Shown one piece after another: positions 25,709 through 36,127 of a stretch of 64,000 nucleotides of DNA. The first letter of the stretch is position 1. The number at the start of each line of letters is the position of its first letter. The stretch comes from Edaphochlamys debaryana (Eukaryota; Chlorophyta; Chlorophyceae; Chlamydomonadales). The notes below the pieces were generated by a model. The model did not search any database and was not told where the DNA came from. It saw only the letters and a list, made by a program, of their open reading frames with translations. The position numbers were made by a program, and so were the translations under genes. The stretch spans positions 186,001 to 250,000 of the forward strand of contig JAEHOE010000131.1 in assembly GCA_016858145.1 (NCBI GenBank). The letters are read 5' to 3'.

Positions 25709-28700
25709 TCAGAGCTGCCCGGGCCCCTGCGGCCCCCCCGAGCTGGATGCGGCGCTCCCCGCAGCGTTGAGCAGCCCCTGGCCCGCCAGACCCGCGACCT
25801 GGGGGGGAGGGGTGGGGGGTGGGGGTGGGGGAGGGGGGGAGTTGGGGAATTTGGGGGTGGGTGGGGGGGGGGGGGTGCAACTTGCGCTTCGATAAGAGCC
25901 CAGGAGTGGCTGGGTGGCCTGCCAGGCCCGCGACCTGGGGTGTGTGGAGGTTGGGGAGTTGGGGGAAGGGGGTCAAGGGCTGAGCTCCAACGAAAGCCGA
26001 GGGGTGGAGAACGCATATGGGTGGGTGAGGGGTGGTGGGGTGTGGGGTCGGGGATGGGCAAGGGGTCGGGGCTCGGCGTGGGGCTGGGAGTGGGTGCAGG
26101 GCGGAAGCAGGAGATACGGTGATCACGGTAGCCCTACCTCTCCCTCGTCCCTCCGGCTCCCAACCCAGCCCCCCACCTGCGCCATGGCCATGGCCACGGC
26201 CTGCTGCAGCTGTGCCCGTGCCGTGCCGTGCCGTGTCGAAACACACCCTCCCCCCTTGTTTCCCCCCCCGTCCCCCACCTGCGCCATGGCCATGGCCACG
26301 GCCTGCTGCAGCTGTGCCCGTGCCGTGCCGTGTCGTGTCGAAACACACCCTCCCCCCCTTGTTTCCCCCCCGTCCCCCACCTGCGCCATGGCCATGGCCA
26401 CGGCCTGCTGCAGCTGTGCCCGTGCCGTGCCGTGCCGTGTCAAAACACACCCTCCCCCCCTTGTTTCCCCCCTGTCCCCCACCTGCGCCATGGCCATGGC
26501 CACGGTCTGCTGCGGCGTCAGGTTGGCCACCCGCAGCTCGTCCTCCAGCGCGTCGTAGCGGAACGTGAAGTTCTCCTTGCGCCGGTAGCACCAGCCGGTC
26601 TGGGGGGGAGGGAGGGAGGGGGCGGAGGGGGGGCCGGAGGGGGGTTACGGCGTGTGCGTGTGGGCGTTGGGTTGGCGTGTGGGCGTTCGCCCTTCGCCCC
26701 CACCACACACCCGGTGACACGTGCCCACCACCGTCCCTCCCATGCGACGCACGCCCCCACGCACGCACGCGCGCGCGCACGCACTCACGCCACGCACCTG
26801 CATGTCGTCGTGTACGATGTTGTAGTCGAAGTAGACGTACGTGCCCTGCTCGTACTCCTCGGAGGTGATGGAGGGCTCGGTGAAGCGCTGGAACCAGGCG
26901 TTGTGGTGGCGGTGGAAGCGCCAGGACTGGCGCTTGAGCTCGTGGGCCGCCAGGAACTGGGGGGGGGGGGATGGGGGGTTATGGCACACGTGGAATGGCA
27001 GGGAGCACGGGGGGAGAGCAGGGCAGGGACACGGCTGGCGCTTGAAGTCATGCGCGGGGCTAGGGAAGGGTGTGGGGAGGATGGAGGGAGCGTGATGCTC
27101 GATGCCGGGGAGGAGGTTACGCTACGTCACGGGTACGTGACGCGGCCCACACCCGGTCCCCGACACGAGCACCCACCTGCTGGTATGTGTTGGGCTGGAA
27201 GTAGAATGCGAAGAAGAGGCACTCGGGGTCCATCTTGCGGAACAGGGCGGGGTTGTCCACCACCTCCGGGGGGGTCTGGGGGGGAGGAGGCAAGAGGGGG
27301 AGGCATGGGGGGGGAGGTATGGGCCGAGGAAGGGAGGATGGGCTGGGGCAGCTCGAGCTGCAGCACCCGGAGGTTGGGCAGCCATGCGCCCGTCGGGCCC
27401 CGGAGCCCGAGCGACCCCAACCCAAGCGGCGCGCATCTGGGGGCCGCCAGGGTCTTGTGCGCAGAGCCCCCTGGCCGCCTATGTCTCCGAGCGCCTGCAC
27501 CTGCACCGCTGAGCGCCCCAGTCTCTGCCCCCCCCAGTCCCCGGCCGCCCGCCCCGTGCCAGGCACCCCTCGTCCCAAGCCACGACCGGCCCGCAACACA
27601 TTGCCCCCCTGCCCCCCCGGAGACCCCCTTCCCCCCCCCCCCCTCTTCTCCCCACTAACTCCCCCCACCTTGGGGTAGGACGCGGGCACCGCCACGGGGT
27701 GCCGCGGCCGCGTGTGGCGCCACTCCGTGTCAGACAGCTGGGGCATCACACCACGGCTAATGGGGGGAGGGGCGGGGGCATGGGAGGTGAAGTTGAGCGA
27801 AGAGGGCAGGCGTCCGAGGAGCAACGCGCAGCAGCGGGGCTGCGCGAGCTGGGCAGGCCCTGTTGAAGCCCGCAGAGGTGCACGCGTGGTCCATTCGCGT
27901 TTGGAGGCCCCCCGCCCCCCCATCAATACAGCGCATGCCCCGTACCCATGCCTCTGGAAGACCGCGAGCAGCGCCTCATTCTACACACGTCCCAACCGCC
28001 TCAACCGCCTCAGCCTCCTCAGCCTCCCCAACGGAACGCGCGACCCTCGCATAGCGCGCAATAGCTCACCAGACGGTCCTGCAAGACACGCCCAAACCGC
28101 CCAAACCGCCCCGACCCTTCACCTCCCGCATGACTCACGCGTAGCACGACTCCAGGACCTGCTTGGCCGCAGCCACCGAGTACGCCGGGACCACGGGGGG
28201 TAGCTCGCCGGCCATGAGGGGCCCGCCCTGGGCCCCGCCCGGGCCTGCCTGGGCCTGCGGCGACACGGCGCCCGGGCCCTGGGCCCCGCCGGGGCCCGAC
28301 CCGGGCCCGCCCAGGCCCATGCTGCCCACACGGCTCGCCAGAGCATCCACCGCAGACGGACCTGGGGGGGGTGATTTTTGACGTGTGTCGCTTCCGGCTC
28401 TGTGCTTAGGGGGTCGCCACCGCGCCAGGGCCCCCTCGCAACCGCTACAATAGCTCAAGACACTCCCGACTGCAGACCTCAGAGCCCCCCAGCCCGTCCA
28501 CCCCGTCACCCCCCAGTGCGCCTCACCTGTGCCCGCCGGCCCCCGGTCCCCCGGCCCCGCTCCGCCCTGTTGCCGCCCGCTCCCATCCATGGACCCCCCC
28601 GCCGCGCCGCCGTAGCCCGCCGCACCGGGCCCAGGCCCCGCCGCCGCGGGCCCAGGCCCCGCGTTCGCAGTCGCCGCCGGCGCCAGGTCCGGCGCACTCC

Positions 28701-31700
28701 CAGCTTCCTGCCCCGCCGCCGCCCCGTCCGTCATTGCCCCAGACGCCGGGCCCGGCGCCGCCGCCGCCGGCCCTGACCCCGCTGCTGCCGCCGCAAGCCA
28801 CCGCGGCATGCCGCCGTCGATGCTGCCGCTGCCGCCGTTGGCGGCGGCGCCAGCCGCCGCCGCCGCGCCCGGCGGCGCTGCCGGCGTCCGCGGGCCGGCG
28901 CCGGGTCCGAGCGCGGGCGGCGGCGGCGGGGCGGTCCCTGCCGGCGGCGGGATGCCGGGTGGCCCTGGCCGCGGGGGCAGGGGCGACGCTGCGTCCCCCG
29001 GGGGCAGGCCCAGGCCCGGGGAGGGGGCCACCATGGAGGCGGTGGCGGACATGGGGGCGTTGCGGGGCGTGACCGTGCCTGCAGAGGGGTGGGGGATGGG
29101 CGGGTGGGTGGTGGGTTAAGGGTGTTCGGAGCTGAGCGGGAGAGCGTCTCGTTGATAGTGGGATTACTGGAGAAGGGTAAAGGATCGATCTTTGACGTCG
29201 TGGAGAGAGGGTGGTTGGTGGGTGGGGTGTCGGCAGGACCCGAGCCATGCGCTCAGGCCGTCTGCAGGAGCTCGAGGCCTGGGTGCCGCCCCGACGCTGC
29301 CTGCCCCGAGTCGATGTGTGCCAGGCTCGGGACGCGCCTTGCATGCCTCGCCTCGCCAGGCACCCTGCCCCGACCTGACCCACATGACACCCCTCCCCAG
29401 CCCTTCCCGCGCTCCCTCCGCATGCCAACCCATACCCCGGCTCACTCCCCCTGCGTACGGCGCTCACCCGAGTCCGGCTCCTTGGCGGGCGTGGTGGGCG
29501 CCGTCTGGCGGGCGCCCGCCGCGCCGCCGGACGGCGCCGGCGCCGCCAGCGGCGGCACGGCCATGGGCAGCCCCGGCACCGCCGCTGCCGCCGTCGCGGG
29601 CGCTGCCCCCGCCCCCGCCGCCGCCTTGGCCCCCCCTGCCGCCGCGGCCCCCGTGACGGGCCCCCCCGGGGGCTTCCGCTTCTCCTCCTCATCGTCGTGC
29701 AACTTCAGGTTGGTGTTGCCCTGGGGGGGGGGGGAGGGAGCGGGTGATGTTCGATGGATTGGGGACCGGAGAGAGGGGTTGAGAGGAGCTTGGATGCCTT
29801 GCCGTGCCCTGCCATGCCCACTCCCATCTGCGCCTGCAACCCCCGCCATCCCCACCCCCCACCTGCGCGATCAGCTGCGCCTTGGCCGCTGCCGCCGCCG
29901 CGCGCTCCCGCTCGCGCTCCTTTTCCCGCGCCTCGTCCGCCTCCTTCTCGCGGGCGCCCTTGGTGTGCTTGACGCTGTGCAGCGGGGCGGCGGGGGCGGC
30001 GTTGTCCACCGCATCCAGTCGATCCTGTTGGGGAGGGGAAGCGGGGGGGGGGAGCAAGGGGATGAGGGGCAGGTAAGGGGGTGAAGGGCCATGGGTGGGT
30101 CCTGCCAGGCAGGGTTGTCCACCGCATCCGGCCGGTCCTGGGGGGGGAGGGGATGGGGAGGGGAGGCGGAAGGAAGCAGGGAACGGCGTGCTCGGTTCGT
30201 GTGTGGTGTGCGTCCCCAGCGCGGGAGCCCCCTCGTTGCGTCGGGTTGCACTGCGCGTGTGCTGTTCGCTTAGAGCTTTCGGATGCCTGAGGTCATTCAC
30301 GCCTTACGGCTCGGGGCTGCCGTACAGTGTGCTGCCGTACATGTAAACGCACCTGGAACACGCCGTACATGTCCTCCACGTTGCTGAGGTCCATGCCGCC
30401 GTCCTCGCCGTCCTCCGTGCCCTGGGCCGGCGGGGGAGGGGTTGGGGATGTCAAGGCACGGCAAGACCACGGCCCCAGGAAGCCCCCCACCCGGATCCCT
30501 GCGTACCCAGCTGCCCTATCCCGCGACACGCATCCCTTGCCTTCCCCCTCCCCGCCTCCCCGGCCCCCCCTCCCCCTCCCCGGCACCCCCTCCCCCCTCT
30601 CAGGTCCCTCCCCCCTAACAGGTAGCAGCCCATGTCCTTCAGGTCCGACAGCTCCTCCGGCCCCTCCCCCCCTCTTGCCTCCCTTGCCCTCCCCCTCCCG
30701 CTTCCTCTCAGGTCCCTCCCCCCCACCAGGTAGCAGTCCATGTCCTCCTTCAGGTCCGACAGCTCCTCCGGCCCCTCCCCCCCTCTTGCCTCCCTTGCCC
30801 TCCCCCTCCCGCTTCCTCTCAGGTCCCTCCCCCCCACCAGGTAGCAGTCCATGTCCTCCTTCAGGTCCGACAGCTCCTCCGGCCCGATGGTCTCGTTGTC
30901 GATGCAGCGGAGCACCTTCTCAAGCCGCTCGATGTGGTCCTTGTGACGGGTCACCTGGGGGGGGGGGAGGGGGTGGTAGGGGTAGGGGGGATTGAGGGGG
31001 GGGAGGGGAGGGGGGGACTAGCATGAGAAGGAAGTGCGCCCCTGGCTATCCCGGCCGGCCGCGCCCCTCAATAGGTGCCCGGCTGGCTTTCCGCCGCGCT
31101 GCCACGGGACGCGCCGCCCAAGGGACATGCCATGTGACCCTTCCGTCCGCGCGCCCAAGCCCTCCGTGCGCTGACTGCCATAGCGGCCACACCCACTGCA
31201 CCCCCACCCCCCCTCTGTGGTGCGGCAGCCACCGCGCCCCTGCCCCCGCCCCCCCTTCCCCTGCCCCCCGCCGGCCCCGCTCACTGTCTCCTCCAGCGCT
31301 GTCAGTCGGGCGGGGGGCTTCTGCCGCTTCTTCACCGTCACCTGGCGGGGTTGGGGGGGGAGATTAGGAGCAGCTCAATAGCAGCGTCGAGCGAGGAAGT
31401 GGAAGAGGGGTCGAGCATCGCGCCCCGCCCCCTCCGTCCCTGCCTGGCATGCATCGCCCAGCCCTTGGGCACGCCTCAGCTCCTCCGCCACCTTGCCCGA
31501 GCTGCTTGGCCGGCCGAGCACCCTGCGGTCCCGGAGCTCCCTCCGCCCTCCAGTGCCGTATGGCAGCAGCGTCGGCTGCTGCTGGACCCAGTCCCCGCCT
31601 CCACCCATTCCACCTTTCCCGTCTCACCCATCTCTACCAACTCCCCTCCCCCTCCCCCACCACCTCCCCCTCCCCACCACCTCCCCATCCCCCACCACCT

Positions 31701-32904
31701 ACCCCGCCTCCACCCCTCCCCCTCCCCCTCCGCCTGCCCCGTCCCCAACTCTTCGCACACCCTGAACCCCCTCCACGGCCGCACCTACCTCCCCCTCCCC
31801 CTCTCCCACACCCCCTCCCCGCCACCTCCCCCTAACTCCCTACCCCCTCAACCCCCCCCGGCAACCCCCCACCTGGAGCTCCTCCATCTCCGCCTCCATG
31901 GTCTCCACCTGGGGGGGAGATGGGGGGAAGGGGGGGCAGGAAGAGCGATTCGGGTGTAAGTCCCAGTGCGGCAGTGGGGCACGCACCCCACGGGCTGTGC
32001 GGGGGCTGACGCAGTGGGTGGGAGGAATTCCCCAAGTGGGTGGGTCCCCGAGCACGGAGCGGGCCGGAGCCAAGCCCGGGCACCTCCTGCCCGCTTGCTG
32101 GGGAACCCGAGGCCCCGACAGCGGACCGCCAGCCCCGGGCCCCTGGCCGCGTTCCCGGGCCATGAGGGTCCTGAGCACACCCCGTAACGCAACCCCCTCC
32201 CAGAGTGGGTGTGGGCTGGCGGGCCCTCGCGGGCGAGGGCCGAGCACGGCAGGGTCTGAGTGGGGTCCCCGCGGCCCCCCCCAGGTCCGGCCCCGGCCTG
32301 CCTTCTCCGTGAGCTGGTCCACCACCGTGTTGATCCAGTCCCGCGCCTCGTCCTTAGCGCGCTGCTTCGGGTCACGGTCCGCGCCTCCTGCTGCGCTGCC
32401 CTTGGCTTTGGCCTCCTTCTCGCAAGCCTTGAAGCGCTCCATGTCCCGCTCTATCGACTTCCGGGCGTCGATAAGGGGCTGCTTGTCCTTGATGTCCGCT
32501 CCAGCAATCCTGCAGCCAGCATGCCGCTCGGTGCGTGGGCAACCGAGCTCAGCAGGGCGAGCACGAGGCCCGATCCCCCCAATTGACGCACCATCCTTTT
32601 ATCTGCTCTCGCAACCGCTGGAGCTTCTTAATCTCCTTCTTCAGCTCCCCTTCGAGCTTCTCCCGCTGGTTCTGGTTCTCCTGGTCGTGAGCCTGCTTGT
32701 GCGCCGAGTACTGCGCACGCGAGGCCGCAGTCAGCACGCGAACAGCGCTGACAGGGCCAGCAAACGCGCCTCAAGGGTAAGGGAGGCTTGCTGCTGCGCC
32801 AAAGCGCTTGCCTGGTTCCATATGTCGTCGAACACCTCCTGGCCCTCCTGCACCTTCTTCAACGTCCTATCGATCTCTGCCTTAAGTTTACGCTCTGCCG
32901 CCAT
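25709..32904 (-). CDS. NOT3: CCR4-NOT complex subunit 3 (NOT3/CNOT3)
   Basis: Scaffold subunit of the CCR4-NOT deadenylase complex, which shortens mRNA poly(A) tails. Core exons: 32904-32812, 32710-32592, 32509-32302, 31908-31873, 31341-31285, 30954-30838, 30421-30353, 30024-29863, 29720-29468, 29078-28527, 28361-28139, 27756-27669, 27275-27177, 26956-26798, 26599-26483, 25798-25709; about 813 aa. Three possible in-frame 27-base exons (26407-26381, 26305-26279, 26203-26177) would each add QAVAMAMAQ. The N-terminus ([21 protein letters not shown], then [22 protein letters not shown]) is the NOT3/5 coiled-coil domain to about 210. A charged helix and Ala/Gly/Pro-rich linker follow. The NOT box ([44 protein letters not shown], then [14 protein letters not shown]) is at about 660-775 and has the plant-type loop. 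Introns 1 and 3 need GC donors. Exon 4 is 36 bases. Confidence 0.93.
25781..25940 (-). repeat. Duplicated start of NOT3 last exon
   Basis: The acceptor and first codons of the last NOT3 exon (CAG then VAGLAG) at 25781-25804 are repeated with two base changes at 25917-25940, 136 bases upstream in the transcript. The copy has a plausible acceptor and an open frame, so it could be an alternative last exon or a decoy. Confidence 0.6.
26177..26530 (-). repeat. 102-bp tandem repeat carrying mini-exons in NOT3
   Basis: Four splice-donor copies lie exactly 102 bases apart (exon ends at 26483, 26381, 26279 and 26177). Each repeat holds an acceptor (GCAGCTGCAG), 27 coding bases for QAVAMAMAQ and a GTGGGG donor, copying the end of exon 15 ([10 protein letters not shown]). 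The unit is divisible by three and each mini-exon is in frame, so any number could be spliced in without a shift. Confidence 0.8.
30001..30140 (-). repeat. Duplicated start of NOT3 exon 8
   Basis: The start of exon 8 (DRLDAVDN) at 30001-30027 recurs at 30114-30140 as DRPDAVDN, with a preceding CCCCCAG acceptor, 113 bases upstream in the transcript. The copy lies in intron 7 of the model and may be a cryptic exon. Confidence 0.65.
30603..30900 (-). repeat. 111-bp tandem repeat of NOT3 exon 6 end
   Basis: The 3' part of exon 6 ([16 protein letters not shown] plus donor) is present three times. The ends of CYL lie at 30838, 30727 and 30619. The first two copies are 111 bases apart and almost identical. 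The third has lost one codon and its donor reads TTAGGG, so it is decaying. The frame stays open through all three, so read-through would add a 37-residue repeat. Confidence 0.8.
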
Positions 32905-33560
32905 GGTTGCGGTCTAGAGCACTACAGGGGGCAAAGGCGACGGGCTACTCGGCCATTGGATGCAGCAGCGACCAGTATGCTAAGGTATGCGGAATGCGAG
33001 GTCAAAGCTAGTGAGCAATATTCACGGATGCGGAGTTCGTGGGTCGCTCGCGCGGGCCTGGGTTTGCTGCTTGCCCATGCAGGACCTGGTCAGTGCGGGA
33101 TCGCGCCGACGCTGTGCCAAGGGCTTCCTCGGGCCAGCAGATACAGGGTGGTCGCACCTATGAAGGCGGAGATGGGAGGAGGAAGTGAGCGGGCTTGGGG
33201 TACCGTAAGGGGGCCTGGCCTGAGGGGGGCCGGGGGGTAAGAGGTGCACAACAGCCATGCTGTCTCTGCACGCGACAGGGCGCGACCAGTCCAGGCCCCC
33301 TGCAGTTTCATATATCCGCACAAGCAGCACGGTTGTATGAATCCCGCTCGTCGCTGCGGCCTGGCATGCGCTGCGGCCTGGCACAGGCTTTAGCAGTAGC
33401 ACGAGGCGAGTTTGAGGGCCGTTTGCAGTGTTTTGCGGAGGTTGGGCTCACGCACAGGGGCTGGGATGAGGTCCCAACCGACCACCCTTTCCTAGCGGCC
33501 AGGGCGGACGGATCAGTGCAGTATGCAGGCCCGGACGCCCCTTGATGGAGGCGGGGCACA

Positions 33561-33597
33561 CCCTGCGGCGCATAACAAACGGGAGGGAGCCGCAGGG
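33561..33597. repeat. Hairpin repeat, copy 1
   Basis: Arms CCCTGCGGC and GCCGCAGGG flank the 19-base loop GCATAACAAACGGGAGGGA. The 9-base-pair stem is perfect. The same loop occurs unchanged in two further copies nearby. Confidence 0.75.
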
Positions 33598-33612
33598 GGG
33601 GGGGGGGGGTTC

Positions 33613-33651
33613 GCCCGGCGGCGCATAACAAACGGGAGGGAGCCGCAGGGC
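33613..33651. repeat. Hairpin repeat, copy 2
   Basis: Arms GCCCGGCGGC and GCCGCAGGGC flank the same 19-base loop. The stem has ten positions with one mismatch, and its outermost pairs differ from copy 1 yet still pair. Confidence 0.7.
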
Positions 33652-33722
33652 AGGGGCGGGGACCGGGTGAGCTACACGTGGCGTTTGATGGGATGTGCAC
33701 CTTGCGGAAAGGGGACATAGTC

Positions 33723-33759
33723 CTCTGCGGCGCATAACAAACGGGAGGGAGCCGCAGAG
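33723..33759. repeat. Hairpin repeat, copy 3
   Basis: Arms CTCTGCGGC and GCCGCAGAG flank the same 19-base loop. Relative to copy 1, one stem base pair changed on both sides (C-G to T-A), keeping the 9-base-pair stem perfect. Confidence 0.75.
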
Positions 33760-36127
33760 TGGGAGTGAATGTGGGGTCGGGAGAGCCAGGATCGAGAGGT
33801 GTACGGCCAACAGTGTGAGCACATGATGAACGGTGAACGGTTACTGGTAGGAGGCGCGGCCGAGGAGGGGCCATCGATACACGCTGAGCATGGTCATTGC
33901 GTGCCAAGGACTAAGGTGGGACCTGAGTGTGGTCAGTGCAAGTTATTACAGGGACTTGCGTTCTGGCTTGCAGGGGGCAAGCCCGTGAGGTGGGTCGCTT
34001 GGCCCCAGCGTTCAGCGCTGTGACCCCAGGGGGGTCCTTCATTGTAAACACCGAGGACTGGCATGAAGGTGGCGGTCAGGGCATGGCGGGGAATGTGCGC
34101 CCTGTGGCGCCGCCGCCTGTCCCATCGTCGGCCCGCGCCCGCCTTGGAGCCTGCAAACGCTCGCGCGGGAGCAGTCCCCCCACCCTTCCAGCCATCAAGA
34201 TGTGGCCACATATGCAGCTTGCACCGGAGTTGCGCGCTTGTGAGGCTCGAGCTCCACTTCGCTGTGCTCGCCTACCCGCCACCTTGAGGCCGCTGGCCGG
34301 CTCCCCGCCCCCTGGTCCCTGGAGGAACCTCACATGCGACATCGTCCCCAGGGTAGGCAGGGTTCCTTCCCTCTTAACTGGAAGCAATTATCTGAGGGCT
34401 GGAGTCACGAATGGCTGGATCCTCAGCCACATGACTGTGTGTCTGATTAGTGATGTGGGATAGATACTTGTTCCTACTTGACAAGACACTCGTCCCTTTG
34501 GCCAACGGGTGGGCGTTCAGGTCTGATGCTCTCGTCCGAGCAACAACAACAACGACTGGTCCAACGGGCCCACCGCCTCCTACCCTGCCTCTGCCCATCT
34601 GACGAACGCAGGCCCTCCCATTCACCTTCCCGCCGGGCCCTGAGTCTCAAATTCCCTCGAACCACGCATCCCTGACGGCGCACCACCAGTCGCTCCACCT
34701 CCTTTCGCCGTGCCAGCACGCAAGCTCCGCACTGCCCTCCATGCTCCATCACCCCAGCAACCGTGCGGCGCGCAGCCCGCATGGCCGTCCAACATCCCCC
34801 GCCGCCCCCCCCCGAGCGTTCCAGACGTTGCACATGACCGGTGGAAAGCCGGAGCACGTAAAGTACAAGTTGGTTTGGAGGTAGATTGCCAAGGCGGATT
34901 GCCTCTGCTCAGACAATTGACATCGGCCACACCACTTTCTGAATAAGACCTGTGGTCCCCCCCCCCCTGCAGCTTGTTGTATATAACTTGCCACACAAGC
35001 AAAGCCCCCGCATGTCTGTATTAGTCGCAGCCAGTTGCAGGCAGCCGAACGGGAGAGCCCCACGCCAGGCCAAGAGGCAAACGGACAGGTGCCGCCGGCT
35101 CCTAGGCTAGGCCCCTGGCCGGGCTTGGGGTCCAAGGCAGGCTGGCGGCTTCCTCAGTATCCCGTTCTTGATACTGTAAGGCAGGCCCGCAAGGCACAGT
35201 GGGGTCCCCCAAGAGCACCACATAGAATCCATTGCCCAGATGCCATTGGCGTTCTCACATGCAAACCCTGGCTTAAGCATGCCACCATTGCACCGGCACC
35301 GGCGGCTTGCCCCCCATGAGCCCATCACAAATACCCCTTCCGAATGAAAGCAGGCAATGCGTTTGCCCCGATGGGTTAGCTGATCGTCATTCTGCCGTAA
35401 GCCCCACCAACCGCAACGGCCCGCTTGCACACCCTGGAAGCGAGCTTTGACTACCTGTAGAAACGGGGGCGTCCCCTGCGTCCCCTCACTCGCACACCGC
35501 GCACAAGACGGTACGACAAAAGTAAGATCTTGTGGATTGAACGATGTGATCGCTCCTTCAGTGCATGCCCACCAGACCTCCACACGGCTGCTGCCCACGC
35601 CCTCGTGCACAGCCGCAGTTCCACACATCCACAGACACCCCCCCCCGCCACTTGCTTTCGGGCCTGAGGCCGACATCATCAGTTGATCCCCCCATTTGGC
35701 GTGGCGTTTGGCGACCACCCATCTTCTTTGGATGCAAAACCCATGCCCGCAACTCTCATCCTGCTTGTGAGCGACGCCCCTCGCCCTACATTAGCATCAG
35801 CCTTTAACCAAAGGATACATGAATGGCCATAATAAGCGGCGCTGCGTGTGATGTTGTTACGTGTACTCGTCAGGAGCGGCCCACCCAGATGCACGAGAGC
35901 ACCCTGCACAGTACTGTTGCGCGCCAAACACACGCGCCGGCCCTTCCTGTCACACAGATCAAAGCTGCACGCTCATGCCCCACAGATCAAAGCTGCACGC
36001 TCGGTGGGGCGCGCCCCATCTATTGAAACCGCGTGCTCACGCGACCATGCCCTGACCTCGCCCACCCGACACCCGTGTGCACAGATCACTCGCCTGCCCT
36101 TCCCACGCAGCCTGCGGAGGTCTCGCC

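Larger units (their letters stand above)
32905..36127. other. Spacer between NOT3 start and GC2 end
   Basis: No gene could be supported in these 3.2 kb. It holds the NOT3 promoter side, a set of three hairpin repeats (33561-33759), a short doublet of CTGCGGCCTGGCATG near 33355-33385, and a 22-base direct repeat at 35953-35974 and 35981-36002. The part between about 34300 and 36000 is less GC-rich than the genes around it. A 203-codon open frame on the minus strand (35718-35107) has no domain, no ATG-started conserved segment and no clear introns; it may be chance or a decayed element. Confidence 0.5.

Noticed and set aside
26123..26530. Separate small gene encoding repeated VAMAMAQ
   Set aside because: The repeats are copies of the end of NOT3 exon 15 with its splice sites, not an independent gene.
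33561..33759. CRISPR-like repeat array
   Set aside because: Only three copies with unequal spacing (52 and 110 bases), in a nuclear algal context; hairpin repeats explain it better.
35107..35718. 203-codon minus-strand open frame
   Set aside because: No recognisable domain, no supporting splice structure, base composition like the surrounding spacer.
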